NCBI GenBank assembly: GCA_030838245.1 | Contig: JAUTXB010000304.1 | Location: 1 to 5,514 of the forward strand | DNA from: Acidimicrobiaceae bacterium | Lineage (GTDB): Bacteria > Actinomycetota > Acidimicrobiia > Acidimicrobiales > RAAP-2 | DNA: 5,514 bases | Direction: 5' to 3' | In this document: positions 1 to 4,796 of the stretch, one piece after another | How positions within the stretch are numbered: the first letter of the stretch is position 1 | Layout of the letters: every line of letters begins with the position of its first letter | The notes under the pieces: generated by a model | What the model was told of the DNA's origin: nothing | Databases searched by the model: none | The model's input: only the letters and a program-made list of their open reading frames with translations | Position numbers and translations under genes: made by a program

Positions 1-293
1 GTGAGATCGACGGCGTGGATCCCGGCCTGCTGGTAGCGAGGAGCATTTCGGACATGGACGTAGGCCGACGTGGCCTCGAAGACCACGTCGGGTGGCTCTT
101 CCTGCTCCAACAGCCAGTCCACGCCCAGGTGCGAGGTCTCCAGGCCCTTGCTTCGGGCCAGCTTCAACCCTTCGGACTCCGGATCGACCCCGACCACGTA
201 GCGCAGCTCCAACCGATCGGAACGAAGCAGCTTGAACATGAGGTCGGTCCCGATATTGCCGGAGCCCACGATGGCGGCGGAAGTCTTAGCCAT
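1..293 (-). CDS. mhpF: Acetaldehyde dehydrogenase (acylating), N-terminal part; runs off left edge
   Basis: This gene would convert acetaldehyde, NAD+ and CoA to acetyl-CoA, the last step of the meta-cleavage lower pathway; in known systems the enzyme forms a channelling complex with the 4-hydroxy-2-oxovalerate aldolase. The 97 complete codons visible begin [20 protein letters not shown], with the Rossmann motif GSGNIG at residues 10-15, then VGVDPES (34-40) and [10 protein letters not shown] (72-81), all in the pattern of E. coli MhpF and the BphJ/HsaG enzymes. The family is about 300-320 residues, so roughly two-thirds of the protein, including the catalytic cysteine, lies beyond the edge. 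The ATG at 293 overlaps the end of the hydratase by 8 bases (ATGGCTAA), which points to translational coupling; a weak GAGAAG lies about 12 bases upstream. The aldolase gene is usually next and is probably just outside. Identity is firm at family level; the symbol is by homology and context. Confidence 0.93.
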   Translation of the reverse strand, partial: MAKTSAAIVGSGNIGTDLMFKLLRSDRLELRYVVGVDPESEGLKLARSKGLETSHLGVDWLLEQEEPPDVVFEATSAYVHVRNAPRYQQAGIHAVDL

Positions 294-1086
294 CGGCGGC
301 GGACTTCTCGAACTGGACGGCCACGTCGCCGAGCACGTCGAAGCTGACCCGGACCTCGCACCCCGGGTCGACCGGGATCATCCGGGTACATGCTCCGGGC
401 ATGATGACCTCGCCCTCGGCCAGGCCGGTGCCGAACGGCGCCAACCGGTTGGCCAGCCACGCCACCGCCACCGCCGGGTTGCCCAAGACGGCGGACGAGC
501 GACCCGTCTCGCGGATCTCGCCGTTGATGGCCACCGTGACCCCGAGTTGCCGTACATCGATGTCGGTCAGCAGCCGGGGGGACCCGCCCAGCACGACGGC
601 GCCCGATGACGCGTTGTCGGCCACCGTGTCGACCAGCGCGATCCTCCAGTCGGCGATGCGGCTGTCGACGATCTCGATGGCGGGCAATACAAATGCCGTG
701 GCCCGGATGACGTCGGCTACGGTCACCCCCGGCCCGGCCAACGGCCTGTCCAGCACGAAGGCCACCTCGGGCTCGACCCTCGGTTGGATGAACCGGTCGA
801 GGGAGACCTCTGAGTTCTCATAGATGAACATGTCGTCGAGCAAGTGACCGAAGTCGGGCTCGTCGACCCCGAGCATCTCTTGCATCGCCCGCGCTGTGAG
901 TCCCACCTTGTGTCCTCGCACCAGGCGCCCGCTATCGAGCAATTGGCTCATGTTGGACACTTGGATCTCGTAGGCGTCCTCCACCGTCATGTCGGCATAG
1001 GTCGCCGATAACGGCTCAATGGCGACGAGGTCCCGGCTGGCCTGGGCCAGGGCCCGGGCGGCCTCCATCCGATCGGAGGTGTTCAC
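286..1086 (-). CDS. mhpD: 2-keto-4-pentenoate (2-hydroxypenta-2,4-dienoate) hydratase
   Basis: This cytoplasmic enzyme would add water to 2-hydroxypenta-2,4-dienoate to give 4-hydroxy-2-oxovalerate. From the GTG at 1086 the protein is 266 residues, close to E. coli MhpD (about 269). Family landmarks fall at almost the same numbers: GHKVGLT with Lys60, the metal-ligand pattern EPE at 105-107 in [10 protein letters not shown], Glu138 in [10 protein letters not shown], and [10 protein letters not shown]. The open frame continues upstream to a TTG at 1140, but those 18 extra residues lie outside the family alignment, so the GTG is preferred; the next ATG, at 1068, would remove N-terminal sequence and has no ribosome site. 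The GTG itself has only weak upstream purine matches (GGAG at 13 bases, GGGACGG at 5). It is preceded by its own promoter near 1250-1278 and followed by mhpF with an 8-base overlap. HsaE/BphH-type hydratases of steroid or biphenyl pathways are close relatives; the neighbouring mhpA and mhpB favour the phenylpropionate assignment. Confidence 0.95.
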   Translation of the reverse strand: MNTSDRMEAARALAQASRDLVAIEPLSATYADMTVEDAYEIQVSNMSQLLDSGRLVRGHKVGLTARAMQEMLGVDEPDFGHLLDDMFIYENSEVSLDRFIQPRVEPEVAFVLDRPLAGPGVTVADVIRATAFVLPAIEIVDSRIADWRIALVDTVADNASSGAVVLGGSPRLLTDIDVRQLGVTVAINGEIRETGRSSAVLGNPAVAVAWLANRLAPFGTGLAEGEVIMPGACTRMIPVDPGCEVRVSFDVLGDVAVQFEKSAADG

Positions 1087-1184
1087 GACGCCGTCCCAGC
1101 TCCGACAGCCGACCGTGCCGATCGCCGACGGGTGCAGCAATAGCGGGGGCGGCTCTCTCGTTGGTCACGCATTCGAATCCCCAT
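1083..1184 (-). other. Possible 33-codon leader ORF ending on the hydratase start (GTGA)
   Basis: A small ORF starts at an ATG (1184-1182) preceded by GGGGGA seven bases upstream, reads MGIRMRDQRES..., and ends at a TGA (1085-1083) that overlaps the hydratase GTG as GTGA. The peptide is rich in arginine and matches no family I recognise. Its third-position GC is lower than in the neighbouring genes, which argues against a conserved protein. The arrangement could deliver ribosomes to the poorly marked GTG start. It lies wholly within the predicted leader. A chance ORF of this length is quite possible in GC-rich DNA. Confidence 0.22.
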
Positions 1185-1243
1185 TTACCCGTCCCCCGGC
1201 GCTCACTCCCGAGCCATTGCCGTCGGCACCACGCATGGTCGAC

Positions 1244-1254
1244 AAGGTGACCTT
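1244..1254. promoter_or_regulatory. Odd palindrome AAGGT-G-ACCTT over the -10 box
   Basis: AAGGTGACCTT has perfect 5-bp arms around one central base. It covers most of the -10 box and reaches the predicted start point of the hydratase operon. It is not repeated at the other promoter, so if it is an operator it would serve a second factor or an operon-specific control. It is short enough to be chance. Confidence 0.25.
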
Positions 1255-1278
1255 ACGCATTACTCAGTACACTGTCAA
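1250..1278 (-). promoter_or_regulatory. Promoter of the hydratase-dehydrogenase operon
   Basis: On the minus strand a perfect -35 TTGACA (1278-1273) is followed after a 17-base spacer by TAAGGT (1255-1250), which fits the TAnnnT pattern of -10 boxes in high-GC actinobacteria. Transcription would start near 1243, leaving a leader of about 157 bases before the GTG at 1086. The -35 and spacer coincide with the 18-bp element that is repeated at the opposite promoter near 2047, so a repressor bound there would block polymerase directly. Confidence 0.65.
1261..1278 (-). repeat. 18-bp shared operator candidate, copy 1
   Basis: Read on the minus strand this is TTGACAGTGTACTGAGTA, identical to the plus-strand sequence at 2047-2064; the bases on either side differ. 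It contains the inverted repeat CAGT-GT-ACTG and the overlapping TACT-G-AGTA, as expected for a dimeric winged-helix repressor site. It overlaps the -35 and spacer of the hydratase promoter. A partly matching 11-mer lies just upstream (1279-1289). The likely ligand is the MarR-type protein encoded between the two copies; that link is inferred from position only. Confidence 0.7.
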
Positions 1279-1289
1279 TCAGCACACTG
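1264..1289 (-). repeat. Tandem imperfect 11-mers at the hydratase promoter
   Basis: On the plus strand TCAGTACACTG (1264-1274) and TCAGCACACTG (1279-1289) are direct repeats with one mismatch and a 15-bp period. The downstream member is the core of the 18-bp shared element; the upstream member sits just before the -35 box. No second member is seen beside the copy at 2047-2064. Confidence 0.5.
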
Positions 1290-1301
1290 CGGACCTGGAG
1301 G

Positions 1302-1350
1302 AAAAGTAACGGCCGGGACGACCGACCGGCCAGCGCCACCGGCGCGGCCG
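1302..1350 (-). terminator. Candidate terminator downstream of marR
   Basis: Downstream of the marR stop two overlapping hairpins can form. One pairs 1327-1337 with 1341-1350: ten base pairs, one bulged A and a 3-base loop. The other pairs GGCCGG (1311-1316) with CCGGCC (1326-1331) and is followed on the minus strand by GTTACTTTTCC, a short T-rich tail. Neither has the long uninterrupted T run of a strong intrinsic terminator. The position, 12 to 60 bases after the stop and before the next promoter, is right for ending the marR transcript. Confidence 0.35.
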
Positions 1351-1361
1351 ATCGATGACGA

Positions 1362-1910
1362 CTAGGACGTCTCGGTCTGGTGGCCCGACAGTGCGTCCCG
1401 AATGCTCTCCTGATAGGAGGGGAACGTGGGGTCGTCCACTGTCGCCACCTTGATCAGCAGCCTGATGAAGGTGGCCCGCTCCGACTCCGACAAGGGAGCC
1501 AGCAGTCGGTTGGTGACATCGTCGATCCGGGGCGTCATCTTCTTGAGCAGCCGACGCCCAGCGGGGGTGAGCTTGAGCAGCTTCCGACGGGCGTCACTGG
1601 GATCGTCGACCACGTCCACCAATCCTCGGCTGACCAGCCGGCCCACCATCCCCCCGGCCGTGGTCCGATCCACAGCCACGATGTTGGCCAAGGTGGTCTG
1701 GTCGATGGCCGAATGTCCGCCCAGTGCCACCAGCAAGGCGAACTGGCGGCCGGTGACCAGGCCCTTGAACTCCTCGTCGAAGATCCGCTTGTGAATCTGG
1801 CTGGCCCGGCGCACCAGATGCCCGGGCGTGGCGTAGGTGGGCTGCGGCCGAGGGGGCTTCTGGTCGTCTCCCTTGCGGAGCGCTACCACGACCAACCTGC
1901 ACGGAGGCAT
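1362..1910 (-). CDS. MarR-family transcriptional regulator
   Basis: This is a probable cytoplasmic dimeric repressor of the surrounding catabolic genes. From the ATG at 1910 it is 182 residues. Landmarks are the N-terminal dimer helix GHLVRRASQIHKRIF (30-44), the helix-turn-helix around LANIVAVDRTTAGGMVGRLV (about 75-94), and the wing VDDPSDARRKLLKLTPAGRR (101-120), where the Asp...Arg pattern and LTPAG are hallmarks of the family. A C-terminal helical region follows. The start is uncertain: the ATG at 1910 has no clear ribosome site, while a GTG at 1889 (175 residues) has AGG six bases upstream; the frame stays open to 2213 but the upstream sequence does not look coding. It is transcribed away from the mhpA operon and in the same direction as the hydratase operon, and it lies between two copies of an 18-bp palindromic element. 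MarR relatives in hydroxycinnamate pathways sense aromatic acids or their CoA esters; the effector here cannot be read from sequence. Confidence 0.93.
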   Translation of the reverse strand: MPPCRLVVVALRKGDDQKPPRPQPTYATPGHLVRRASQIHKRIFDEEFKGLVTGRQFALLVALGGHSAIDQTTLANIVAVDRTTAGGMVGRLVSRGLVDVVDDPSDARRKLLKLTPAGRRLLKKMTPRIDDVTNRLLAPLSESERATFIRLLIKVATVDDPTFPSYQESIRDALSGHQTETS

Positions 1911-2046
1911 GAACCGGGACCATGGTGGACGTGTCGAGTGCGTCCGATTTCTCCACGGTATGGGATGCTGTTTCGACCTGATCGATGCGCCTTGTTCACG
2001 GCACGGGAGCCTATCGGAGCAGCAGCCGCGAGACGGTGGATCCAAC

Positions 2047-2064
2047 TTGACAGTGTACTGAGTA
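2047..2064 (+). repeat. 18-bp shared operator candidate, copy 2
   Basis: TTGACAGTGTACTGAGTA on the plus strand is an exact match, in opposite orientation, to 1261-1278. As in the other copy, its first six bases are the -35 box and the rest fills the spacer, so the position relative to transcription is the same in both operons. Because spacers are not normally conserved, identity across twelve spacer bases suggests that a bound protein, not polymerase alone, constrains the sequence. Confidence 0.7.
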
Positions 2065-2076
2065 TCTCCGTACCGT
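2047..2076 (+). promoter_or_regulatory. Promoter of the mhpA-mhpB-flavoprotein operon
   Basis: A consensus -35 TTGACA (2047-2052) is followed after 18 bases by TACCGT (2071-2076), a TAnnnT -10 box. Transcription would start near 2083, giving a leader of about 160 bases before the ATG at 2245. The shared 18-bp element overlaps the -35 and spacer, a position suited to repression. No competing promoter of similar quality was seen nearer to the gene. Confidence 0.6.
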
Positions 2077-2160
2077 AGGCACACGGCTTCCGCTCGAGCC
2101 GCTGCTGCCGTCAACGACGACGACGGCTGAGGCCACCGCGTCGAGAACGGAGGCAGCAGT

Positions 2161-2193
2161 ATGCCCGAGCGGTATTCCGCACGTTGCGCTTGA
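2161..2193 (+). other. Possible 10-codon leader peptide MPERYSARCA
   Basis: An ATG at 2161 is preceded by GGAGG (2149-2153) with an ideal seven-base gap and is followed by nine codons and a TGA. It ends 51 bases before the mhpA start and just before a hairpin at 2200-2220. The ribosome site is as good as that of the real gene, so translation initiation is plausible. The peptide has no run of one amino acid of the kind used in classical attenuation. Function is unknown and it may be chance. Confidence 0.3.
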
Positions 2194-2199
2194 CCGATC

Positions 2200-2220
2200 A
2201 CCGCCGATTGCATGGGCGGT
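2200..2220 (+). other. Leader hairpin upstream of the mhpA ribosome site
   Basis: ACCGCC (2200-2205) pairs with GGCGGT (2215-2220) around the 9-base loop GATTGCATG. The structure lies between the mini-ORF stop and the mhpA Shine-Dalgarno sequence, without covering the latter. It could affect translation or RNA stability; a 6-bp GC hairpin is common by chance in DNA of this composition. Confidence 0.25.
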
Positions 2221-2228
2221 CACACCCC

Positions 2229-2237
2229 GGGGGAGAG
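2229..2237 (+). promoter_or_regulatory. Ribosome binding site deciding the mhpA start
   Basis: GGGGGAGAG sits seven bases before the ATG at 2245. The alternative in-frame ATG at 2212 has no ribosome site, lies in the loop of the leader hairpin, and would place this purine tract inside the coding region. The 2245 start is therefore preferred. Confidence 0.75.
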
Positions 2238-2244
2238 TTCCATC

Positions 2245-3852
2245 ATGGCGAATGACGCTGACGTAGTGATCGTCGGCGCCGGACCGGTCGGGCTCACCCT
2301 GGCCAATCTCCTCGGCCTATACGGGCTACGGACCATCATCCTCGAGGAGCGGGCCAGCCTCATCGACTATCCCCGCGGCGTCGGCATGGATGACGAGACG
2401 CTCCGCACCTTCCAGGCCATCGGTGTCGTCGACAACGTGCTGCCCCACACCACCCCCGACCAATGGCTCCGGTTCATGGACGCCCGCGGTCGGTGCGTCG
2501 CCTCCATCGAGCCCCGGACCCGTCAGTTCGGGTGGCCCCGGCGCAACGCCTTCATCCAGCCGCTGGTAGATCAAGTCCTGTTGGAGGGGCTCGACCGGTT
2601 CGACCACGTCGAGGTGCAGTGGAACAGTCCCGTCAACGCTTTGGACGAGAACGCCACCGGCGTCCACGTCTCGGTCGGCGACGGCACCGACCGGCAAGTC
2701 GATACCGCCTACGTCGTGGGCTGCGATGGGGGTCGCAGCTTCGTGCGGCGCCACATGGGAGTGACCTGGGACGGGACGACGAACTCCACCCGCTGGCTGG
2801 TGGTCGATATCCGCGACGACCCCATCGGCATCCCCGGGGCCAACGTCCATGGGGACTGGCGGCGACCGTACGTGTCCATCGCCCTTCCCCATGGCATGCG
2901 ACGCTTCGAGTTCATGATGCTGGCCGGCGAGGACGAGACGACCATGGGCGAACAGTCCCAGGTCGACCGCATCATCAGGAGCGTCGTTCCGGACATCGGA
3001 CCCATCGACTACGTCCGCCACCGCGTCTATACCCACCACGCCCGCGTGGCCGGTTCTTTCATTCGCGGTCGCATCATGATCGGGGGGGACGCCGCCCACC
3101 TGATGCCGGTGTGGCAGGGCCAGGGCTACAACAGCGGCATCCGCGATGCCGCCAACCTGGGCTGGAAGCTGGCCAGTGTGATGAAGGGGAGTGCCGACCG
3201 GCGCATCTTGGACACCTACGACTCGGAGCGCCGGGGACACGCCGCCGCCATGGTGAAGCTGTCGGAGGCGGCCGGGCTCCTCGTCCGCCAGACCAGTCGA
3301 TACCGCGCCGCCTTTCGCGACGCCATCACCCGGAGCTGGGACTTCGTGCCGCCGTTGAAGCGTTATGTGGTGGAGATGCGGTACAAGCCGATGCCCAAGT
3401 ACACGGCGGGCATCGTGGTCGATGCCAGCAGTAAGAAGACGTCTGCGGTAGGAACGCTGTTCATTCAGCCGACGGTGATGACCCGCGAGGACGGCACCAA
3501 ACTGCTCGACGATGTCCTCGGCCAATGGTTCGCCGTTGTCGCCTGGGGGGACGACCCCCGAGCCCACTTGAGCGCGGTATCACTGGAGGCGTGGGAGCGC
3601 CTCGGGGCCCGCTTCGTCATCGTCCGGCCGCAGACCCAGCTCCACTGGGGAAAGCCCGACGACGACCGGACGGTGGTCATCGCCGACCCCAGCGGGGACC
3701 TCAAGGCGTGGTTCGACCAACAACAGTCATCGGTAGCGATCCTCCGCCCCGATCGGTTCGTGGCCGCCGCCGGGCGTCCCATCGATCTGAACGATGTCAC
3801 CGGACGGCTGGTCGACCTGCTGGGCGCCGGAGCGGATGGGCCTGGGGTATGA
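2245..3852 (+). CDS. mhpA: 3-(3-hydroxyphenyl)propionate 2-hydroxylase (FAD/NADH monooxygenase)
   Basis: This is a class A flavoprotein hydroxylase expected to use NAD(P)H and O2 to convert 3-(3-hydroxyphenyl)propionate to 3-(2,3-dihydroxyphenyl)propionate in the cytoplasm. The 535 residues compare with about 554 in E. coli MhpA. In order: the FAD dinucleotide fold VVIVGAGPVGLTLANLLG (7-24), FGWPRRNAFIQP (95-106), the DG motif VGCDGGRSFVRR (158-169), RPYVSIALPHGMRRFEF (207-223), and the FAD ribityl motif GGDAAHLMPVWQGQGYNSG (280-298), then a C-terminal thioredoxin-like region without an obvious active-site CxxC. Long stretches, such as MPVWQGQGYNSG and KRY..EMR.KPMP, match my memory of MhpA, which supports MhpA over the broader PheA/TfdB-type hydroxylases. 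It is first in its operon, has a strong ribosome site, and overlaps mhpB by four bases (ATGA). The exact substrate, such as the 3-hydroxycinnamate analogue, cannot be settled from sequence. Confidence 0.94.
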   Translation: MANDADVVIVGAGPVGLTLANLLGLYGLRTIILEERASLIDYPRGVGMDDETLRTFQAIGVVDNVLPHTTPDQWLRFMDARGRCVASIEPRTRQFGWPRRNAFIQPLVDQVLLEGLDRFDHVEVQWNSPVNALDENATGVHVSVGDGTDRQVDTAYVVGCDGGRSFVRRHMGVTWDGTTNSTRWLVVDIRDDPIGIPGANVHGDWRRPYVSIALPHGMRRFEFMMLAGEDETTMGEQSQVDRIIRSVVPDIGPIDYVRHRVYTHHARVAGSFIRGRIMIGGDAAHLMPVWQGQGYNSGIRDAANLGWKLASVMKGSADRRILDTYDSERRGHAAAMVKLSEAAGLLVRQTSRYRAAFRDAITRSWDFVPPLKRYVVEMRYKPMPKYTAGIVVDASSKKTSAVGTLFIQPTVMTREDGTKLLDDVLGQWFAVVAWGDDPRAHLSAVSLEAWERLGARFVIVRPQTQLHWGKPDDDRTVVIADPSGDLKAWFDQQQSSVAILRPDRFVAAAGRPIDLNDVTGRLVDLLGAGADGPGV

Positions 3853-4796
3853 CACTGGCGGCCTGTTGTACGTCGCACTCCCCCTTGTACGGCCTGCACG
3901 ACCCCGAAGCGGAGGTGGTGGCCGAAGTCGAGGCCGCTCTGGACGCTGCTCGGAGGTTCATCGCCGCCTACGACCCCGAGCTGGTCGTGCTCTTCGGCGT
4001 CGACCACCTCAACGGGTTCCTCTACGACATGATGCCCCAGTTCTGCATCGGGACCCGGGCCACGGCCATTGGGGACTACGGAACGGCCATGGGGGACCTA
4101 TCGGTGCCCGCAACCGCGGCCCGCCAATGTGCTGAGGCCGTCGTCGCACAGGACCTCGATGTCGCCCTGTCGGAGGAGATGTCCGTCGACCATGGGTTCG
4201 CCCAGCCACTGGCGTTCTTCTTCGGCTCACTCAACGCTGTCCCGGTGGTCCCGATCTTCATCAATGCCAACGCCGTACCTCGGAGCCCGGTTCGCCGCGC
4301 CCGGGCCCTCGGTCGCGCCGTGGGCAACTGGGCCGAGGTAACCGGACAGCGCGTGCTGTTGCTCGGTTCCGGTGGCCTCTCCCACGACCCTCCCCTGCCC
4401 AGCATGGGCGGCGCCGACGCCGCCGTGGTCGACCGTCTGCTCCACGGGGTCACGCCCGAAGGGCGCCGCACCCGCGAGGCCAGCACGCTGGCCGCCGCCC
4501 AACAGTTCGCCCGGGGTGAGGGGCCCCTGCAGACACTGGCCCCTAAGTTCGACCGGGCTTTCGAGACGTTGATCGCCGAGAACCGGCTGTCCGACGTGGA
4601 TGGGTGGACCGACGAATGGCTGACCAGAGTAGGCGGACGGGGCGGACACGAGGTGCGCTCCTGGGTGGCGACGTTCGGCGCTCTTGAGGCCGCCGGACCG
4701 TGGAGCATCGAGTCGTCTTACTATCGCCCGATACCGGAATGGATCGTGGGGTTCGGCCTTATGACCGGGCACCCGATGAGATCAAGGAACACCTGA
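3849..4796 (+). CDS. mhpB: 2,3-dihydroxyphenylpropionate 1,2-dioxygenase (class III extradiol)
   Basis: This Fe(II) enzyme of the LigB superfamily would cleave the ring of 3-(2,3-dihydroxyphenyl)propionate next to the diol to give 2-hydroxy-6-oxonona-2,4-dienedioate. It has 315 residues against 314 in E. coli MhpB. Conserved blocks are CTSHSPL (His10), VDHLNGFLYDMMPQFC (His53), VDHGFAQPLAF (His115), LLGSGGLSHDPP (His179) and YYRPIPEWIVGFG near the C terminus; His115 and His179 have the same numbers as the catalytic histidines reported for E. coli MhpB. The frame is open 324 bases upstream, but that part is only the shadow of mhpA; the ATG at 3849 fits the family N terminus and overlaps the mhpA stop as ATGA. 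No well-spaced ribosome site is present, so it is probably coupled to mhpA translation. All recognised key residues are intact. Confidence 0.95.
   Translation: MTLAACCTSHSPLYGLHDPEAEVVAEVEAALDAARRFIAAYDPELVVLFGVDHLNGFLYDMMPQFCIGTRATAIGDYGTAMGDLSVPATAARQCAEAVVAQDLDVALSEEMSVDHGFAQPLAFFFGSLNAVPVVPIFINANAVPRSPVRRARALGRAVGNWAEVTGQRVLLLGSGGLSHDPPLPSMGGADAAVVDRLLHGVTPEGRRTREASTLAAAQQFARGEGPLQTLAPKFDRAFETLIAENRLSDVDGWTDEWLTRVGGRGGHEVRSWVATFGALEAAGPWSIESSYYRPIPEWIVGFGLMTGHPMRSRNT

Larger units (their letters stand above)
1911..2244. other. Divergent control region between marR and the mhpA operon
   Basis: This 334-base gap has no convincing protein gene. On the plus strand it holds the mhpA promoter and shared 18-bp element (2047-2076), a hairpin CGGCT/AGCCG (2084-2101) at about the 5' end of the transcript, a 10-codon mini-ORF (2161-2193), a hairpin (2200-2220) and the mhpA ribosome site (2229-2237). 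From 1911 to 2046 I see only a weak minus-strand -10 candidate for marR, TACCGT at 1960-1955, without a recognisable -35. If marR starts farther upstream, the element at 2047-2064 could also control it. Confidence 0.6.

Noticed and set aside
1087..1140. N-terminal extension of the hydratase to a TTG at 1140
   Set aside because: The 18 extra residues lie outside the family alignment; the GTG at 1086 puts Lys60, Glu105, Glu107 and Glu138 within one position of the E. coli MhpD numbers.
1594..1956. 120-codon minus-strand frame overlapping marR
   Set aside because: Out-of-frame shadow of marR with low-complexity G/R/A composition. I considered a frameshifted marR N terminus but the in-frame start gives a normal-length protein.
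1911..2213. Extension of the marR frame upstream to an ATG at 2213
   Set aside because: The 101 extra residues have no MarR similarity, and the region contains the divergent promoter and shared element; MarR proteins are usually 140-180 residues.
2188..2216. TTGACC at 2188 as a second promoter close to mhpA
   Set aside because: No acceptable -10 box is present 16-18 bases downstream.
2212..2244. mhpA start at the ATG at 2212
   Set aside because: It has no ribosome site, whereas the ATG at 2245 has GGGGGAGAG seven bases upstream and gives the usual short N terminus before the FAD fold.
2463..3434. 323-codon plus-strand frame inside mhpA
   Set aside because: Arginine- and proline-rich frame-shifted shadow of mhpA with no domain pattern.
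2326..3567. 413-codon open frame on the minus strand inside mhpA
   Set aside because: It is antisense to a gene whose motifs are clear, has no family motif I recognise, and is rich in G, V, H and D as expected from reading GC-rich codons backwards.
3525..3848. Upstream 108-codon extension of the mhpB frame
   Set aside because: It overlaps the C-terminal coding region of mhpA and does not resemble any domain; the extradiol dioxygenase fold starts at 3849.
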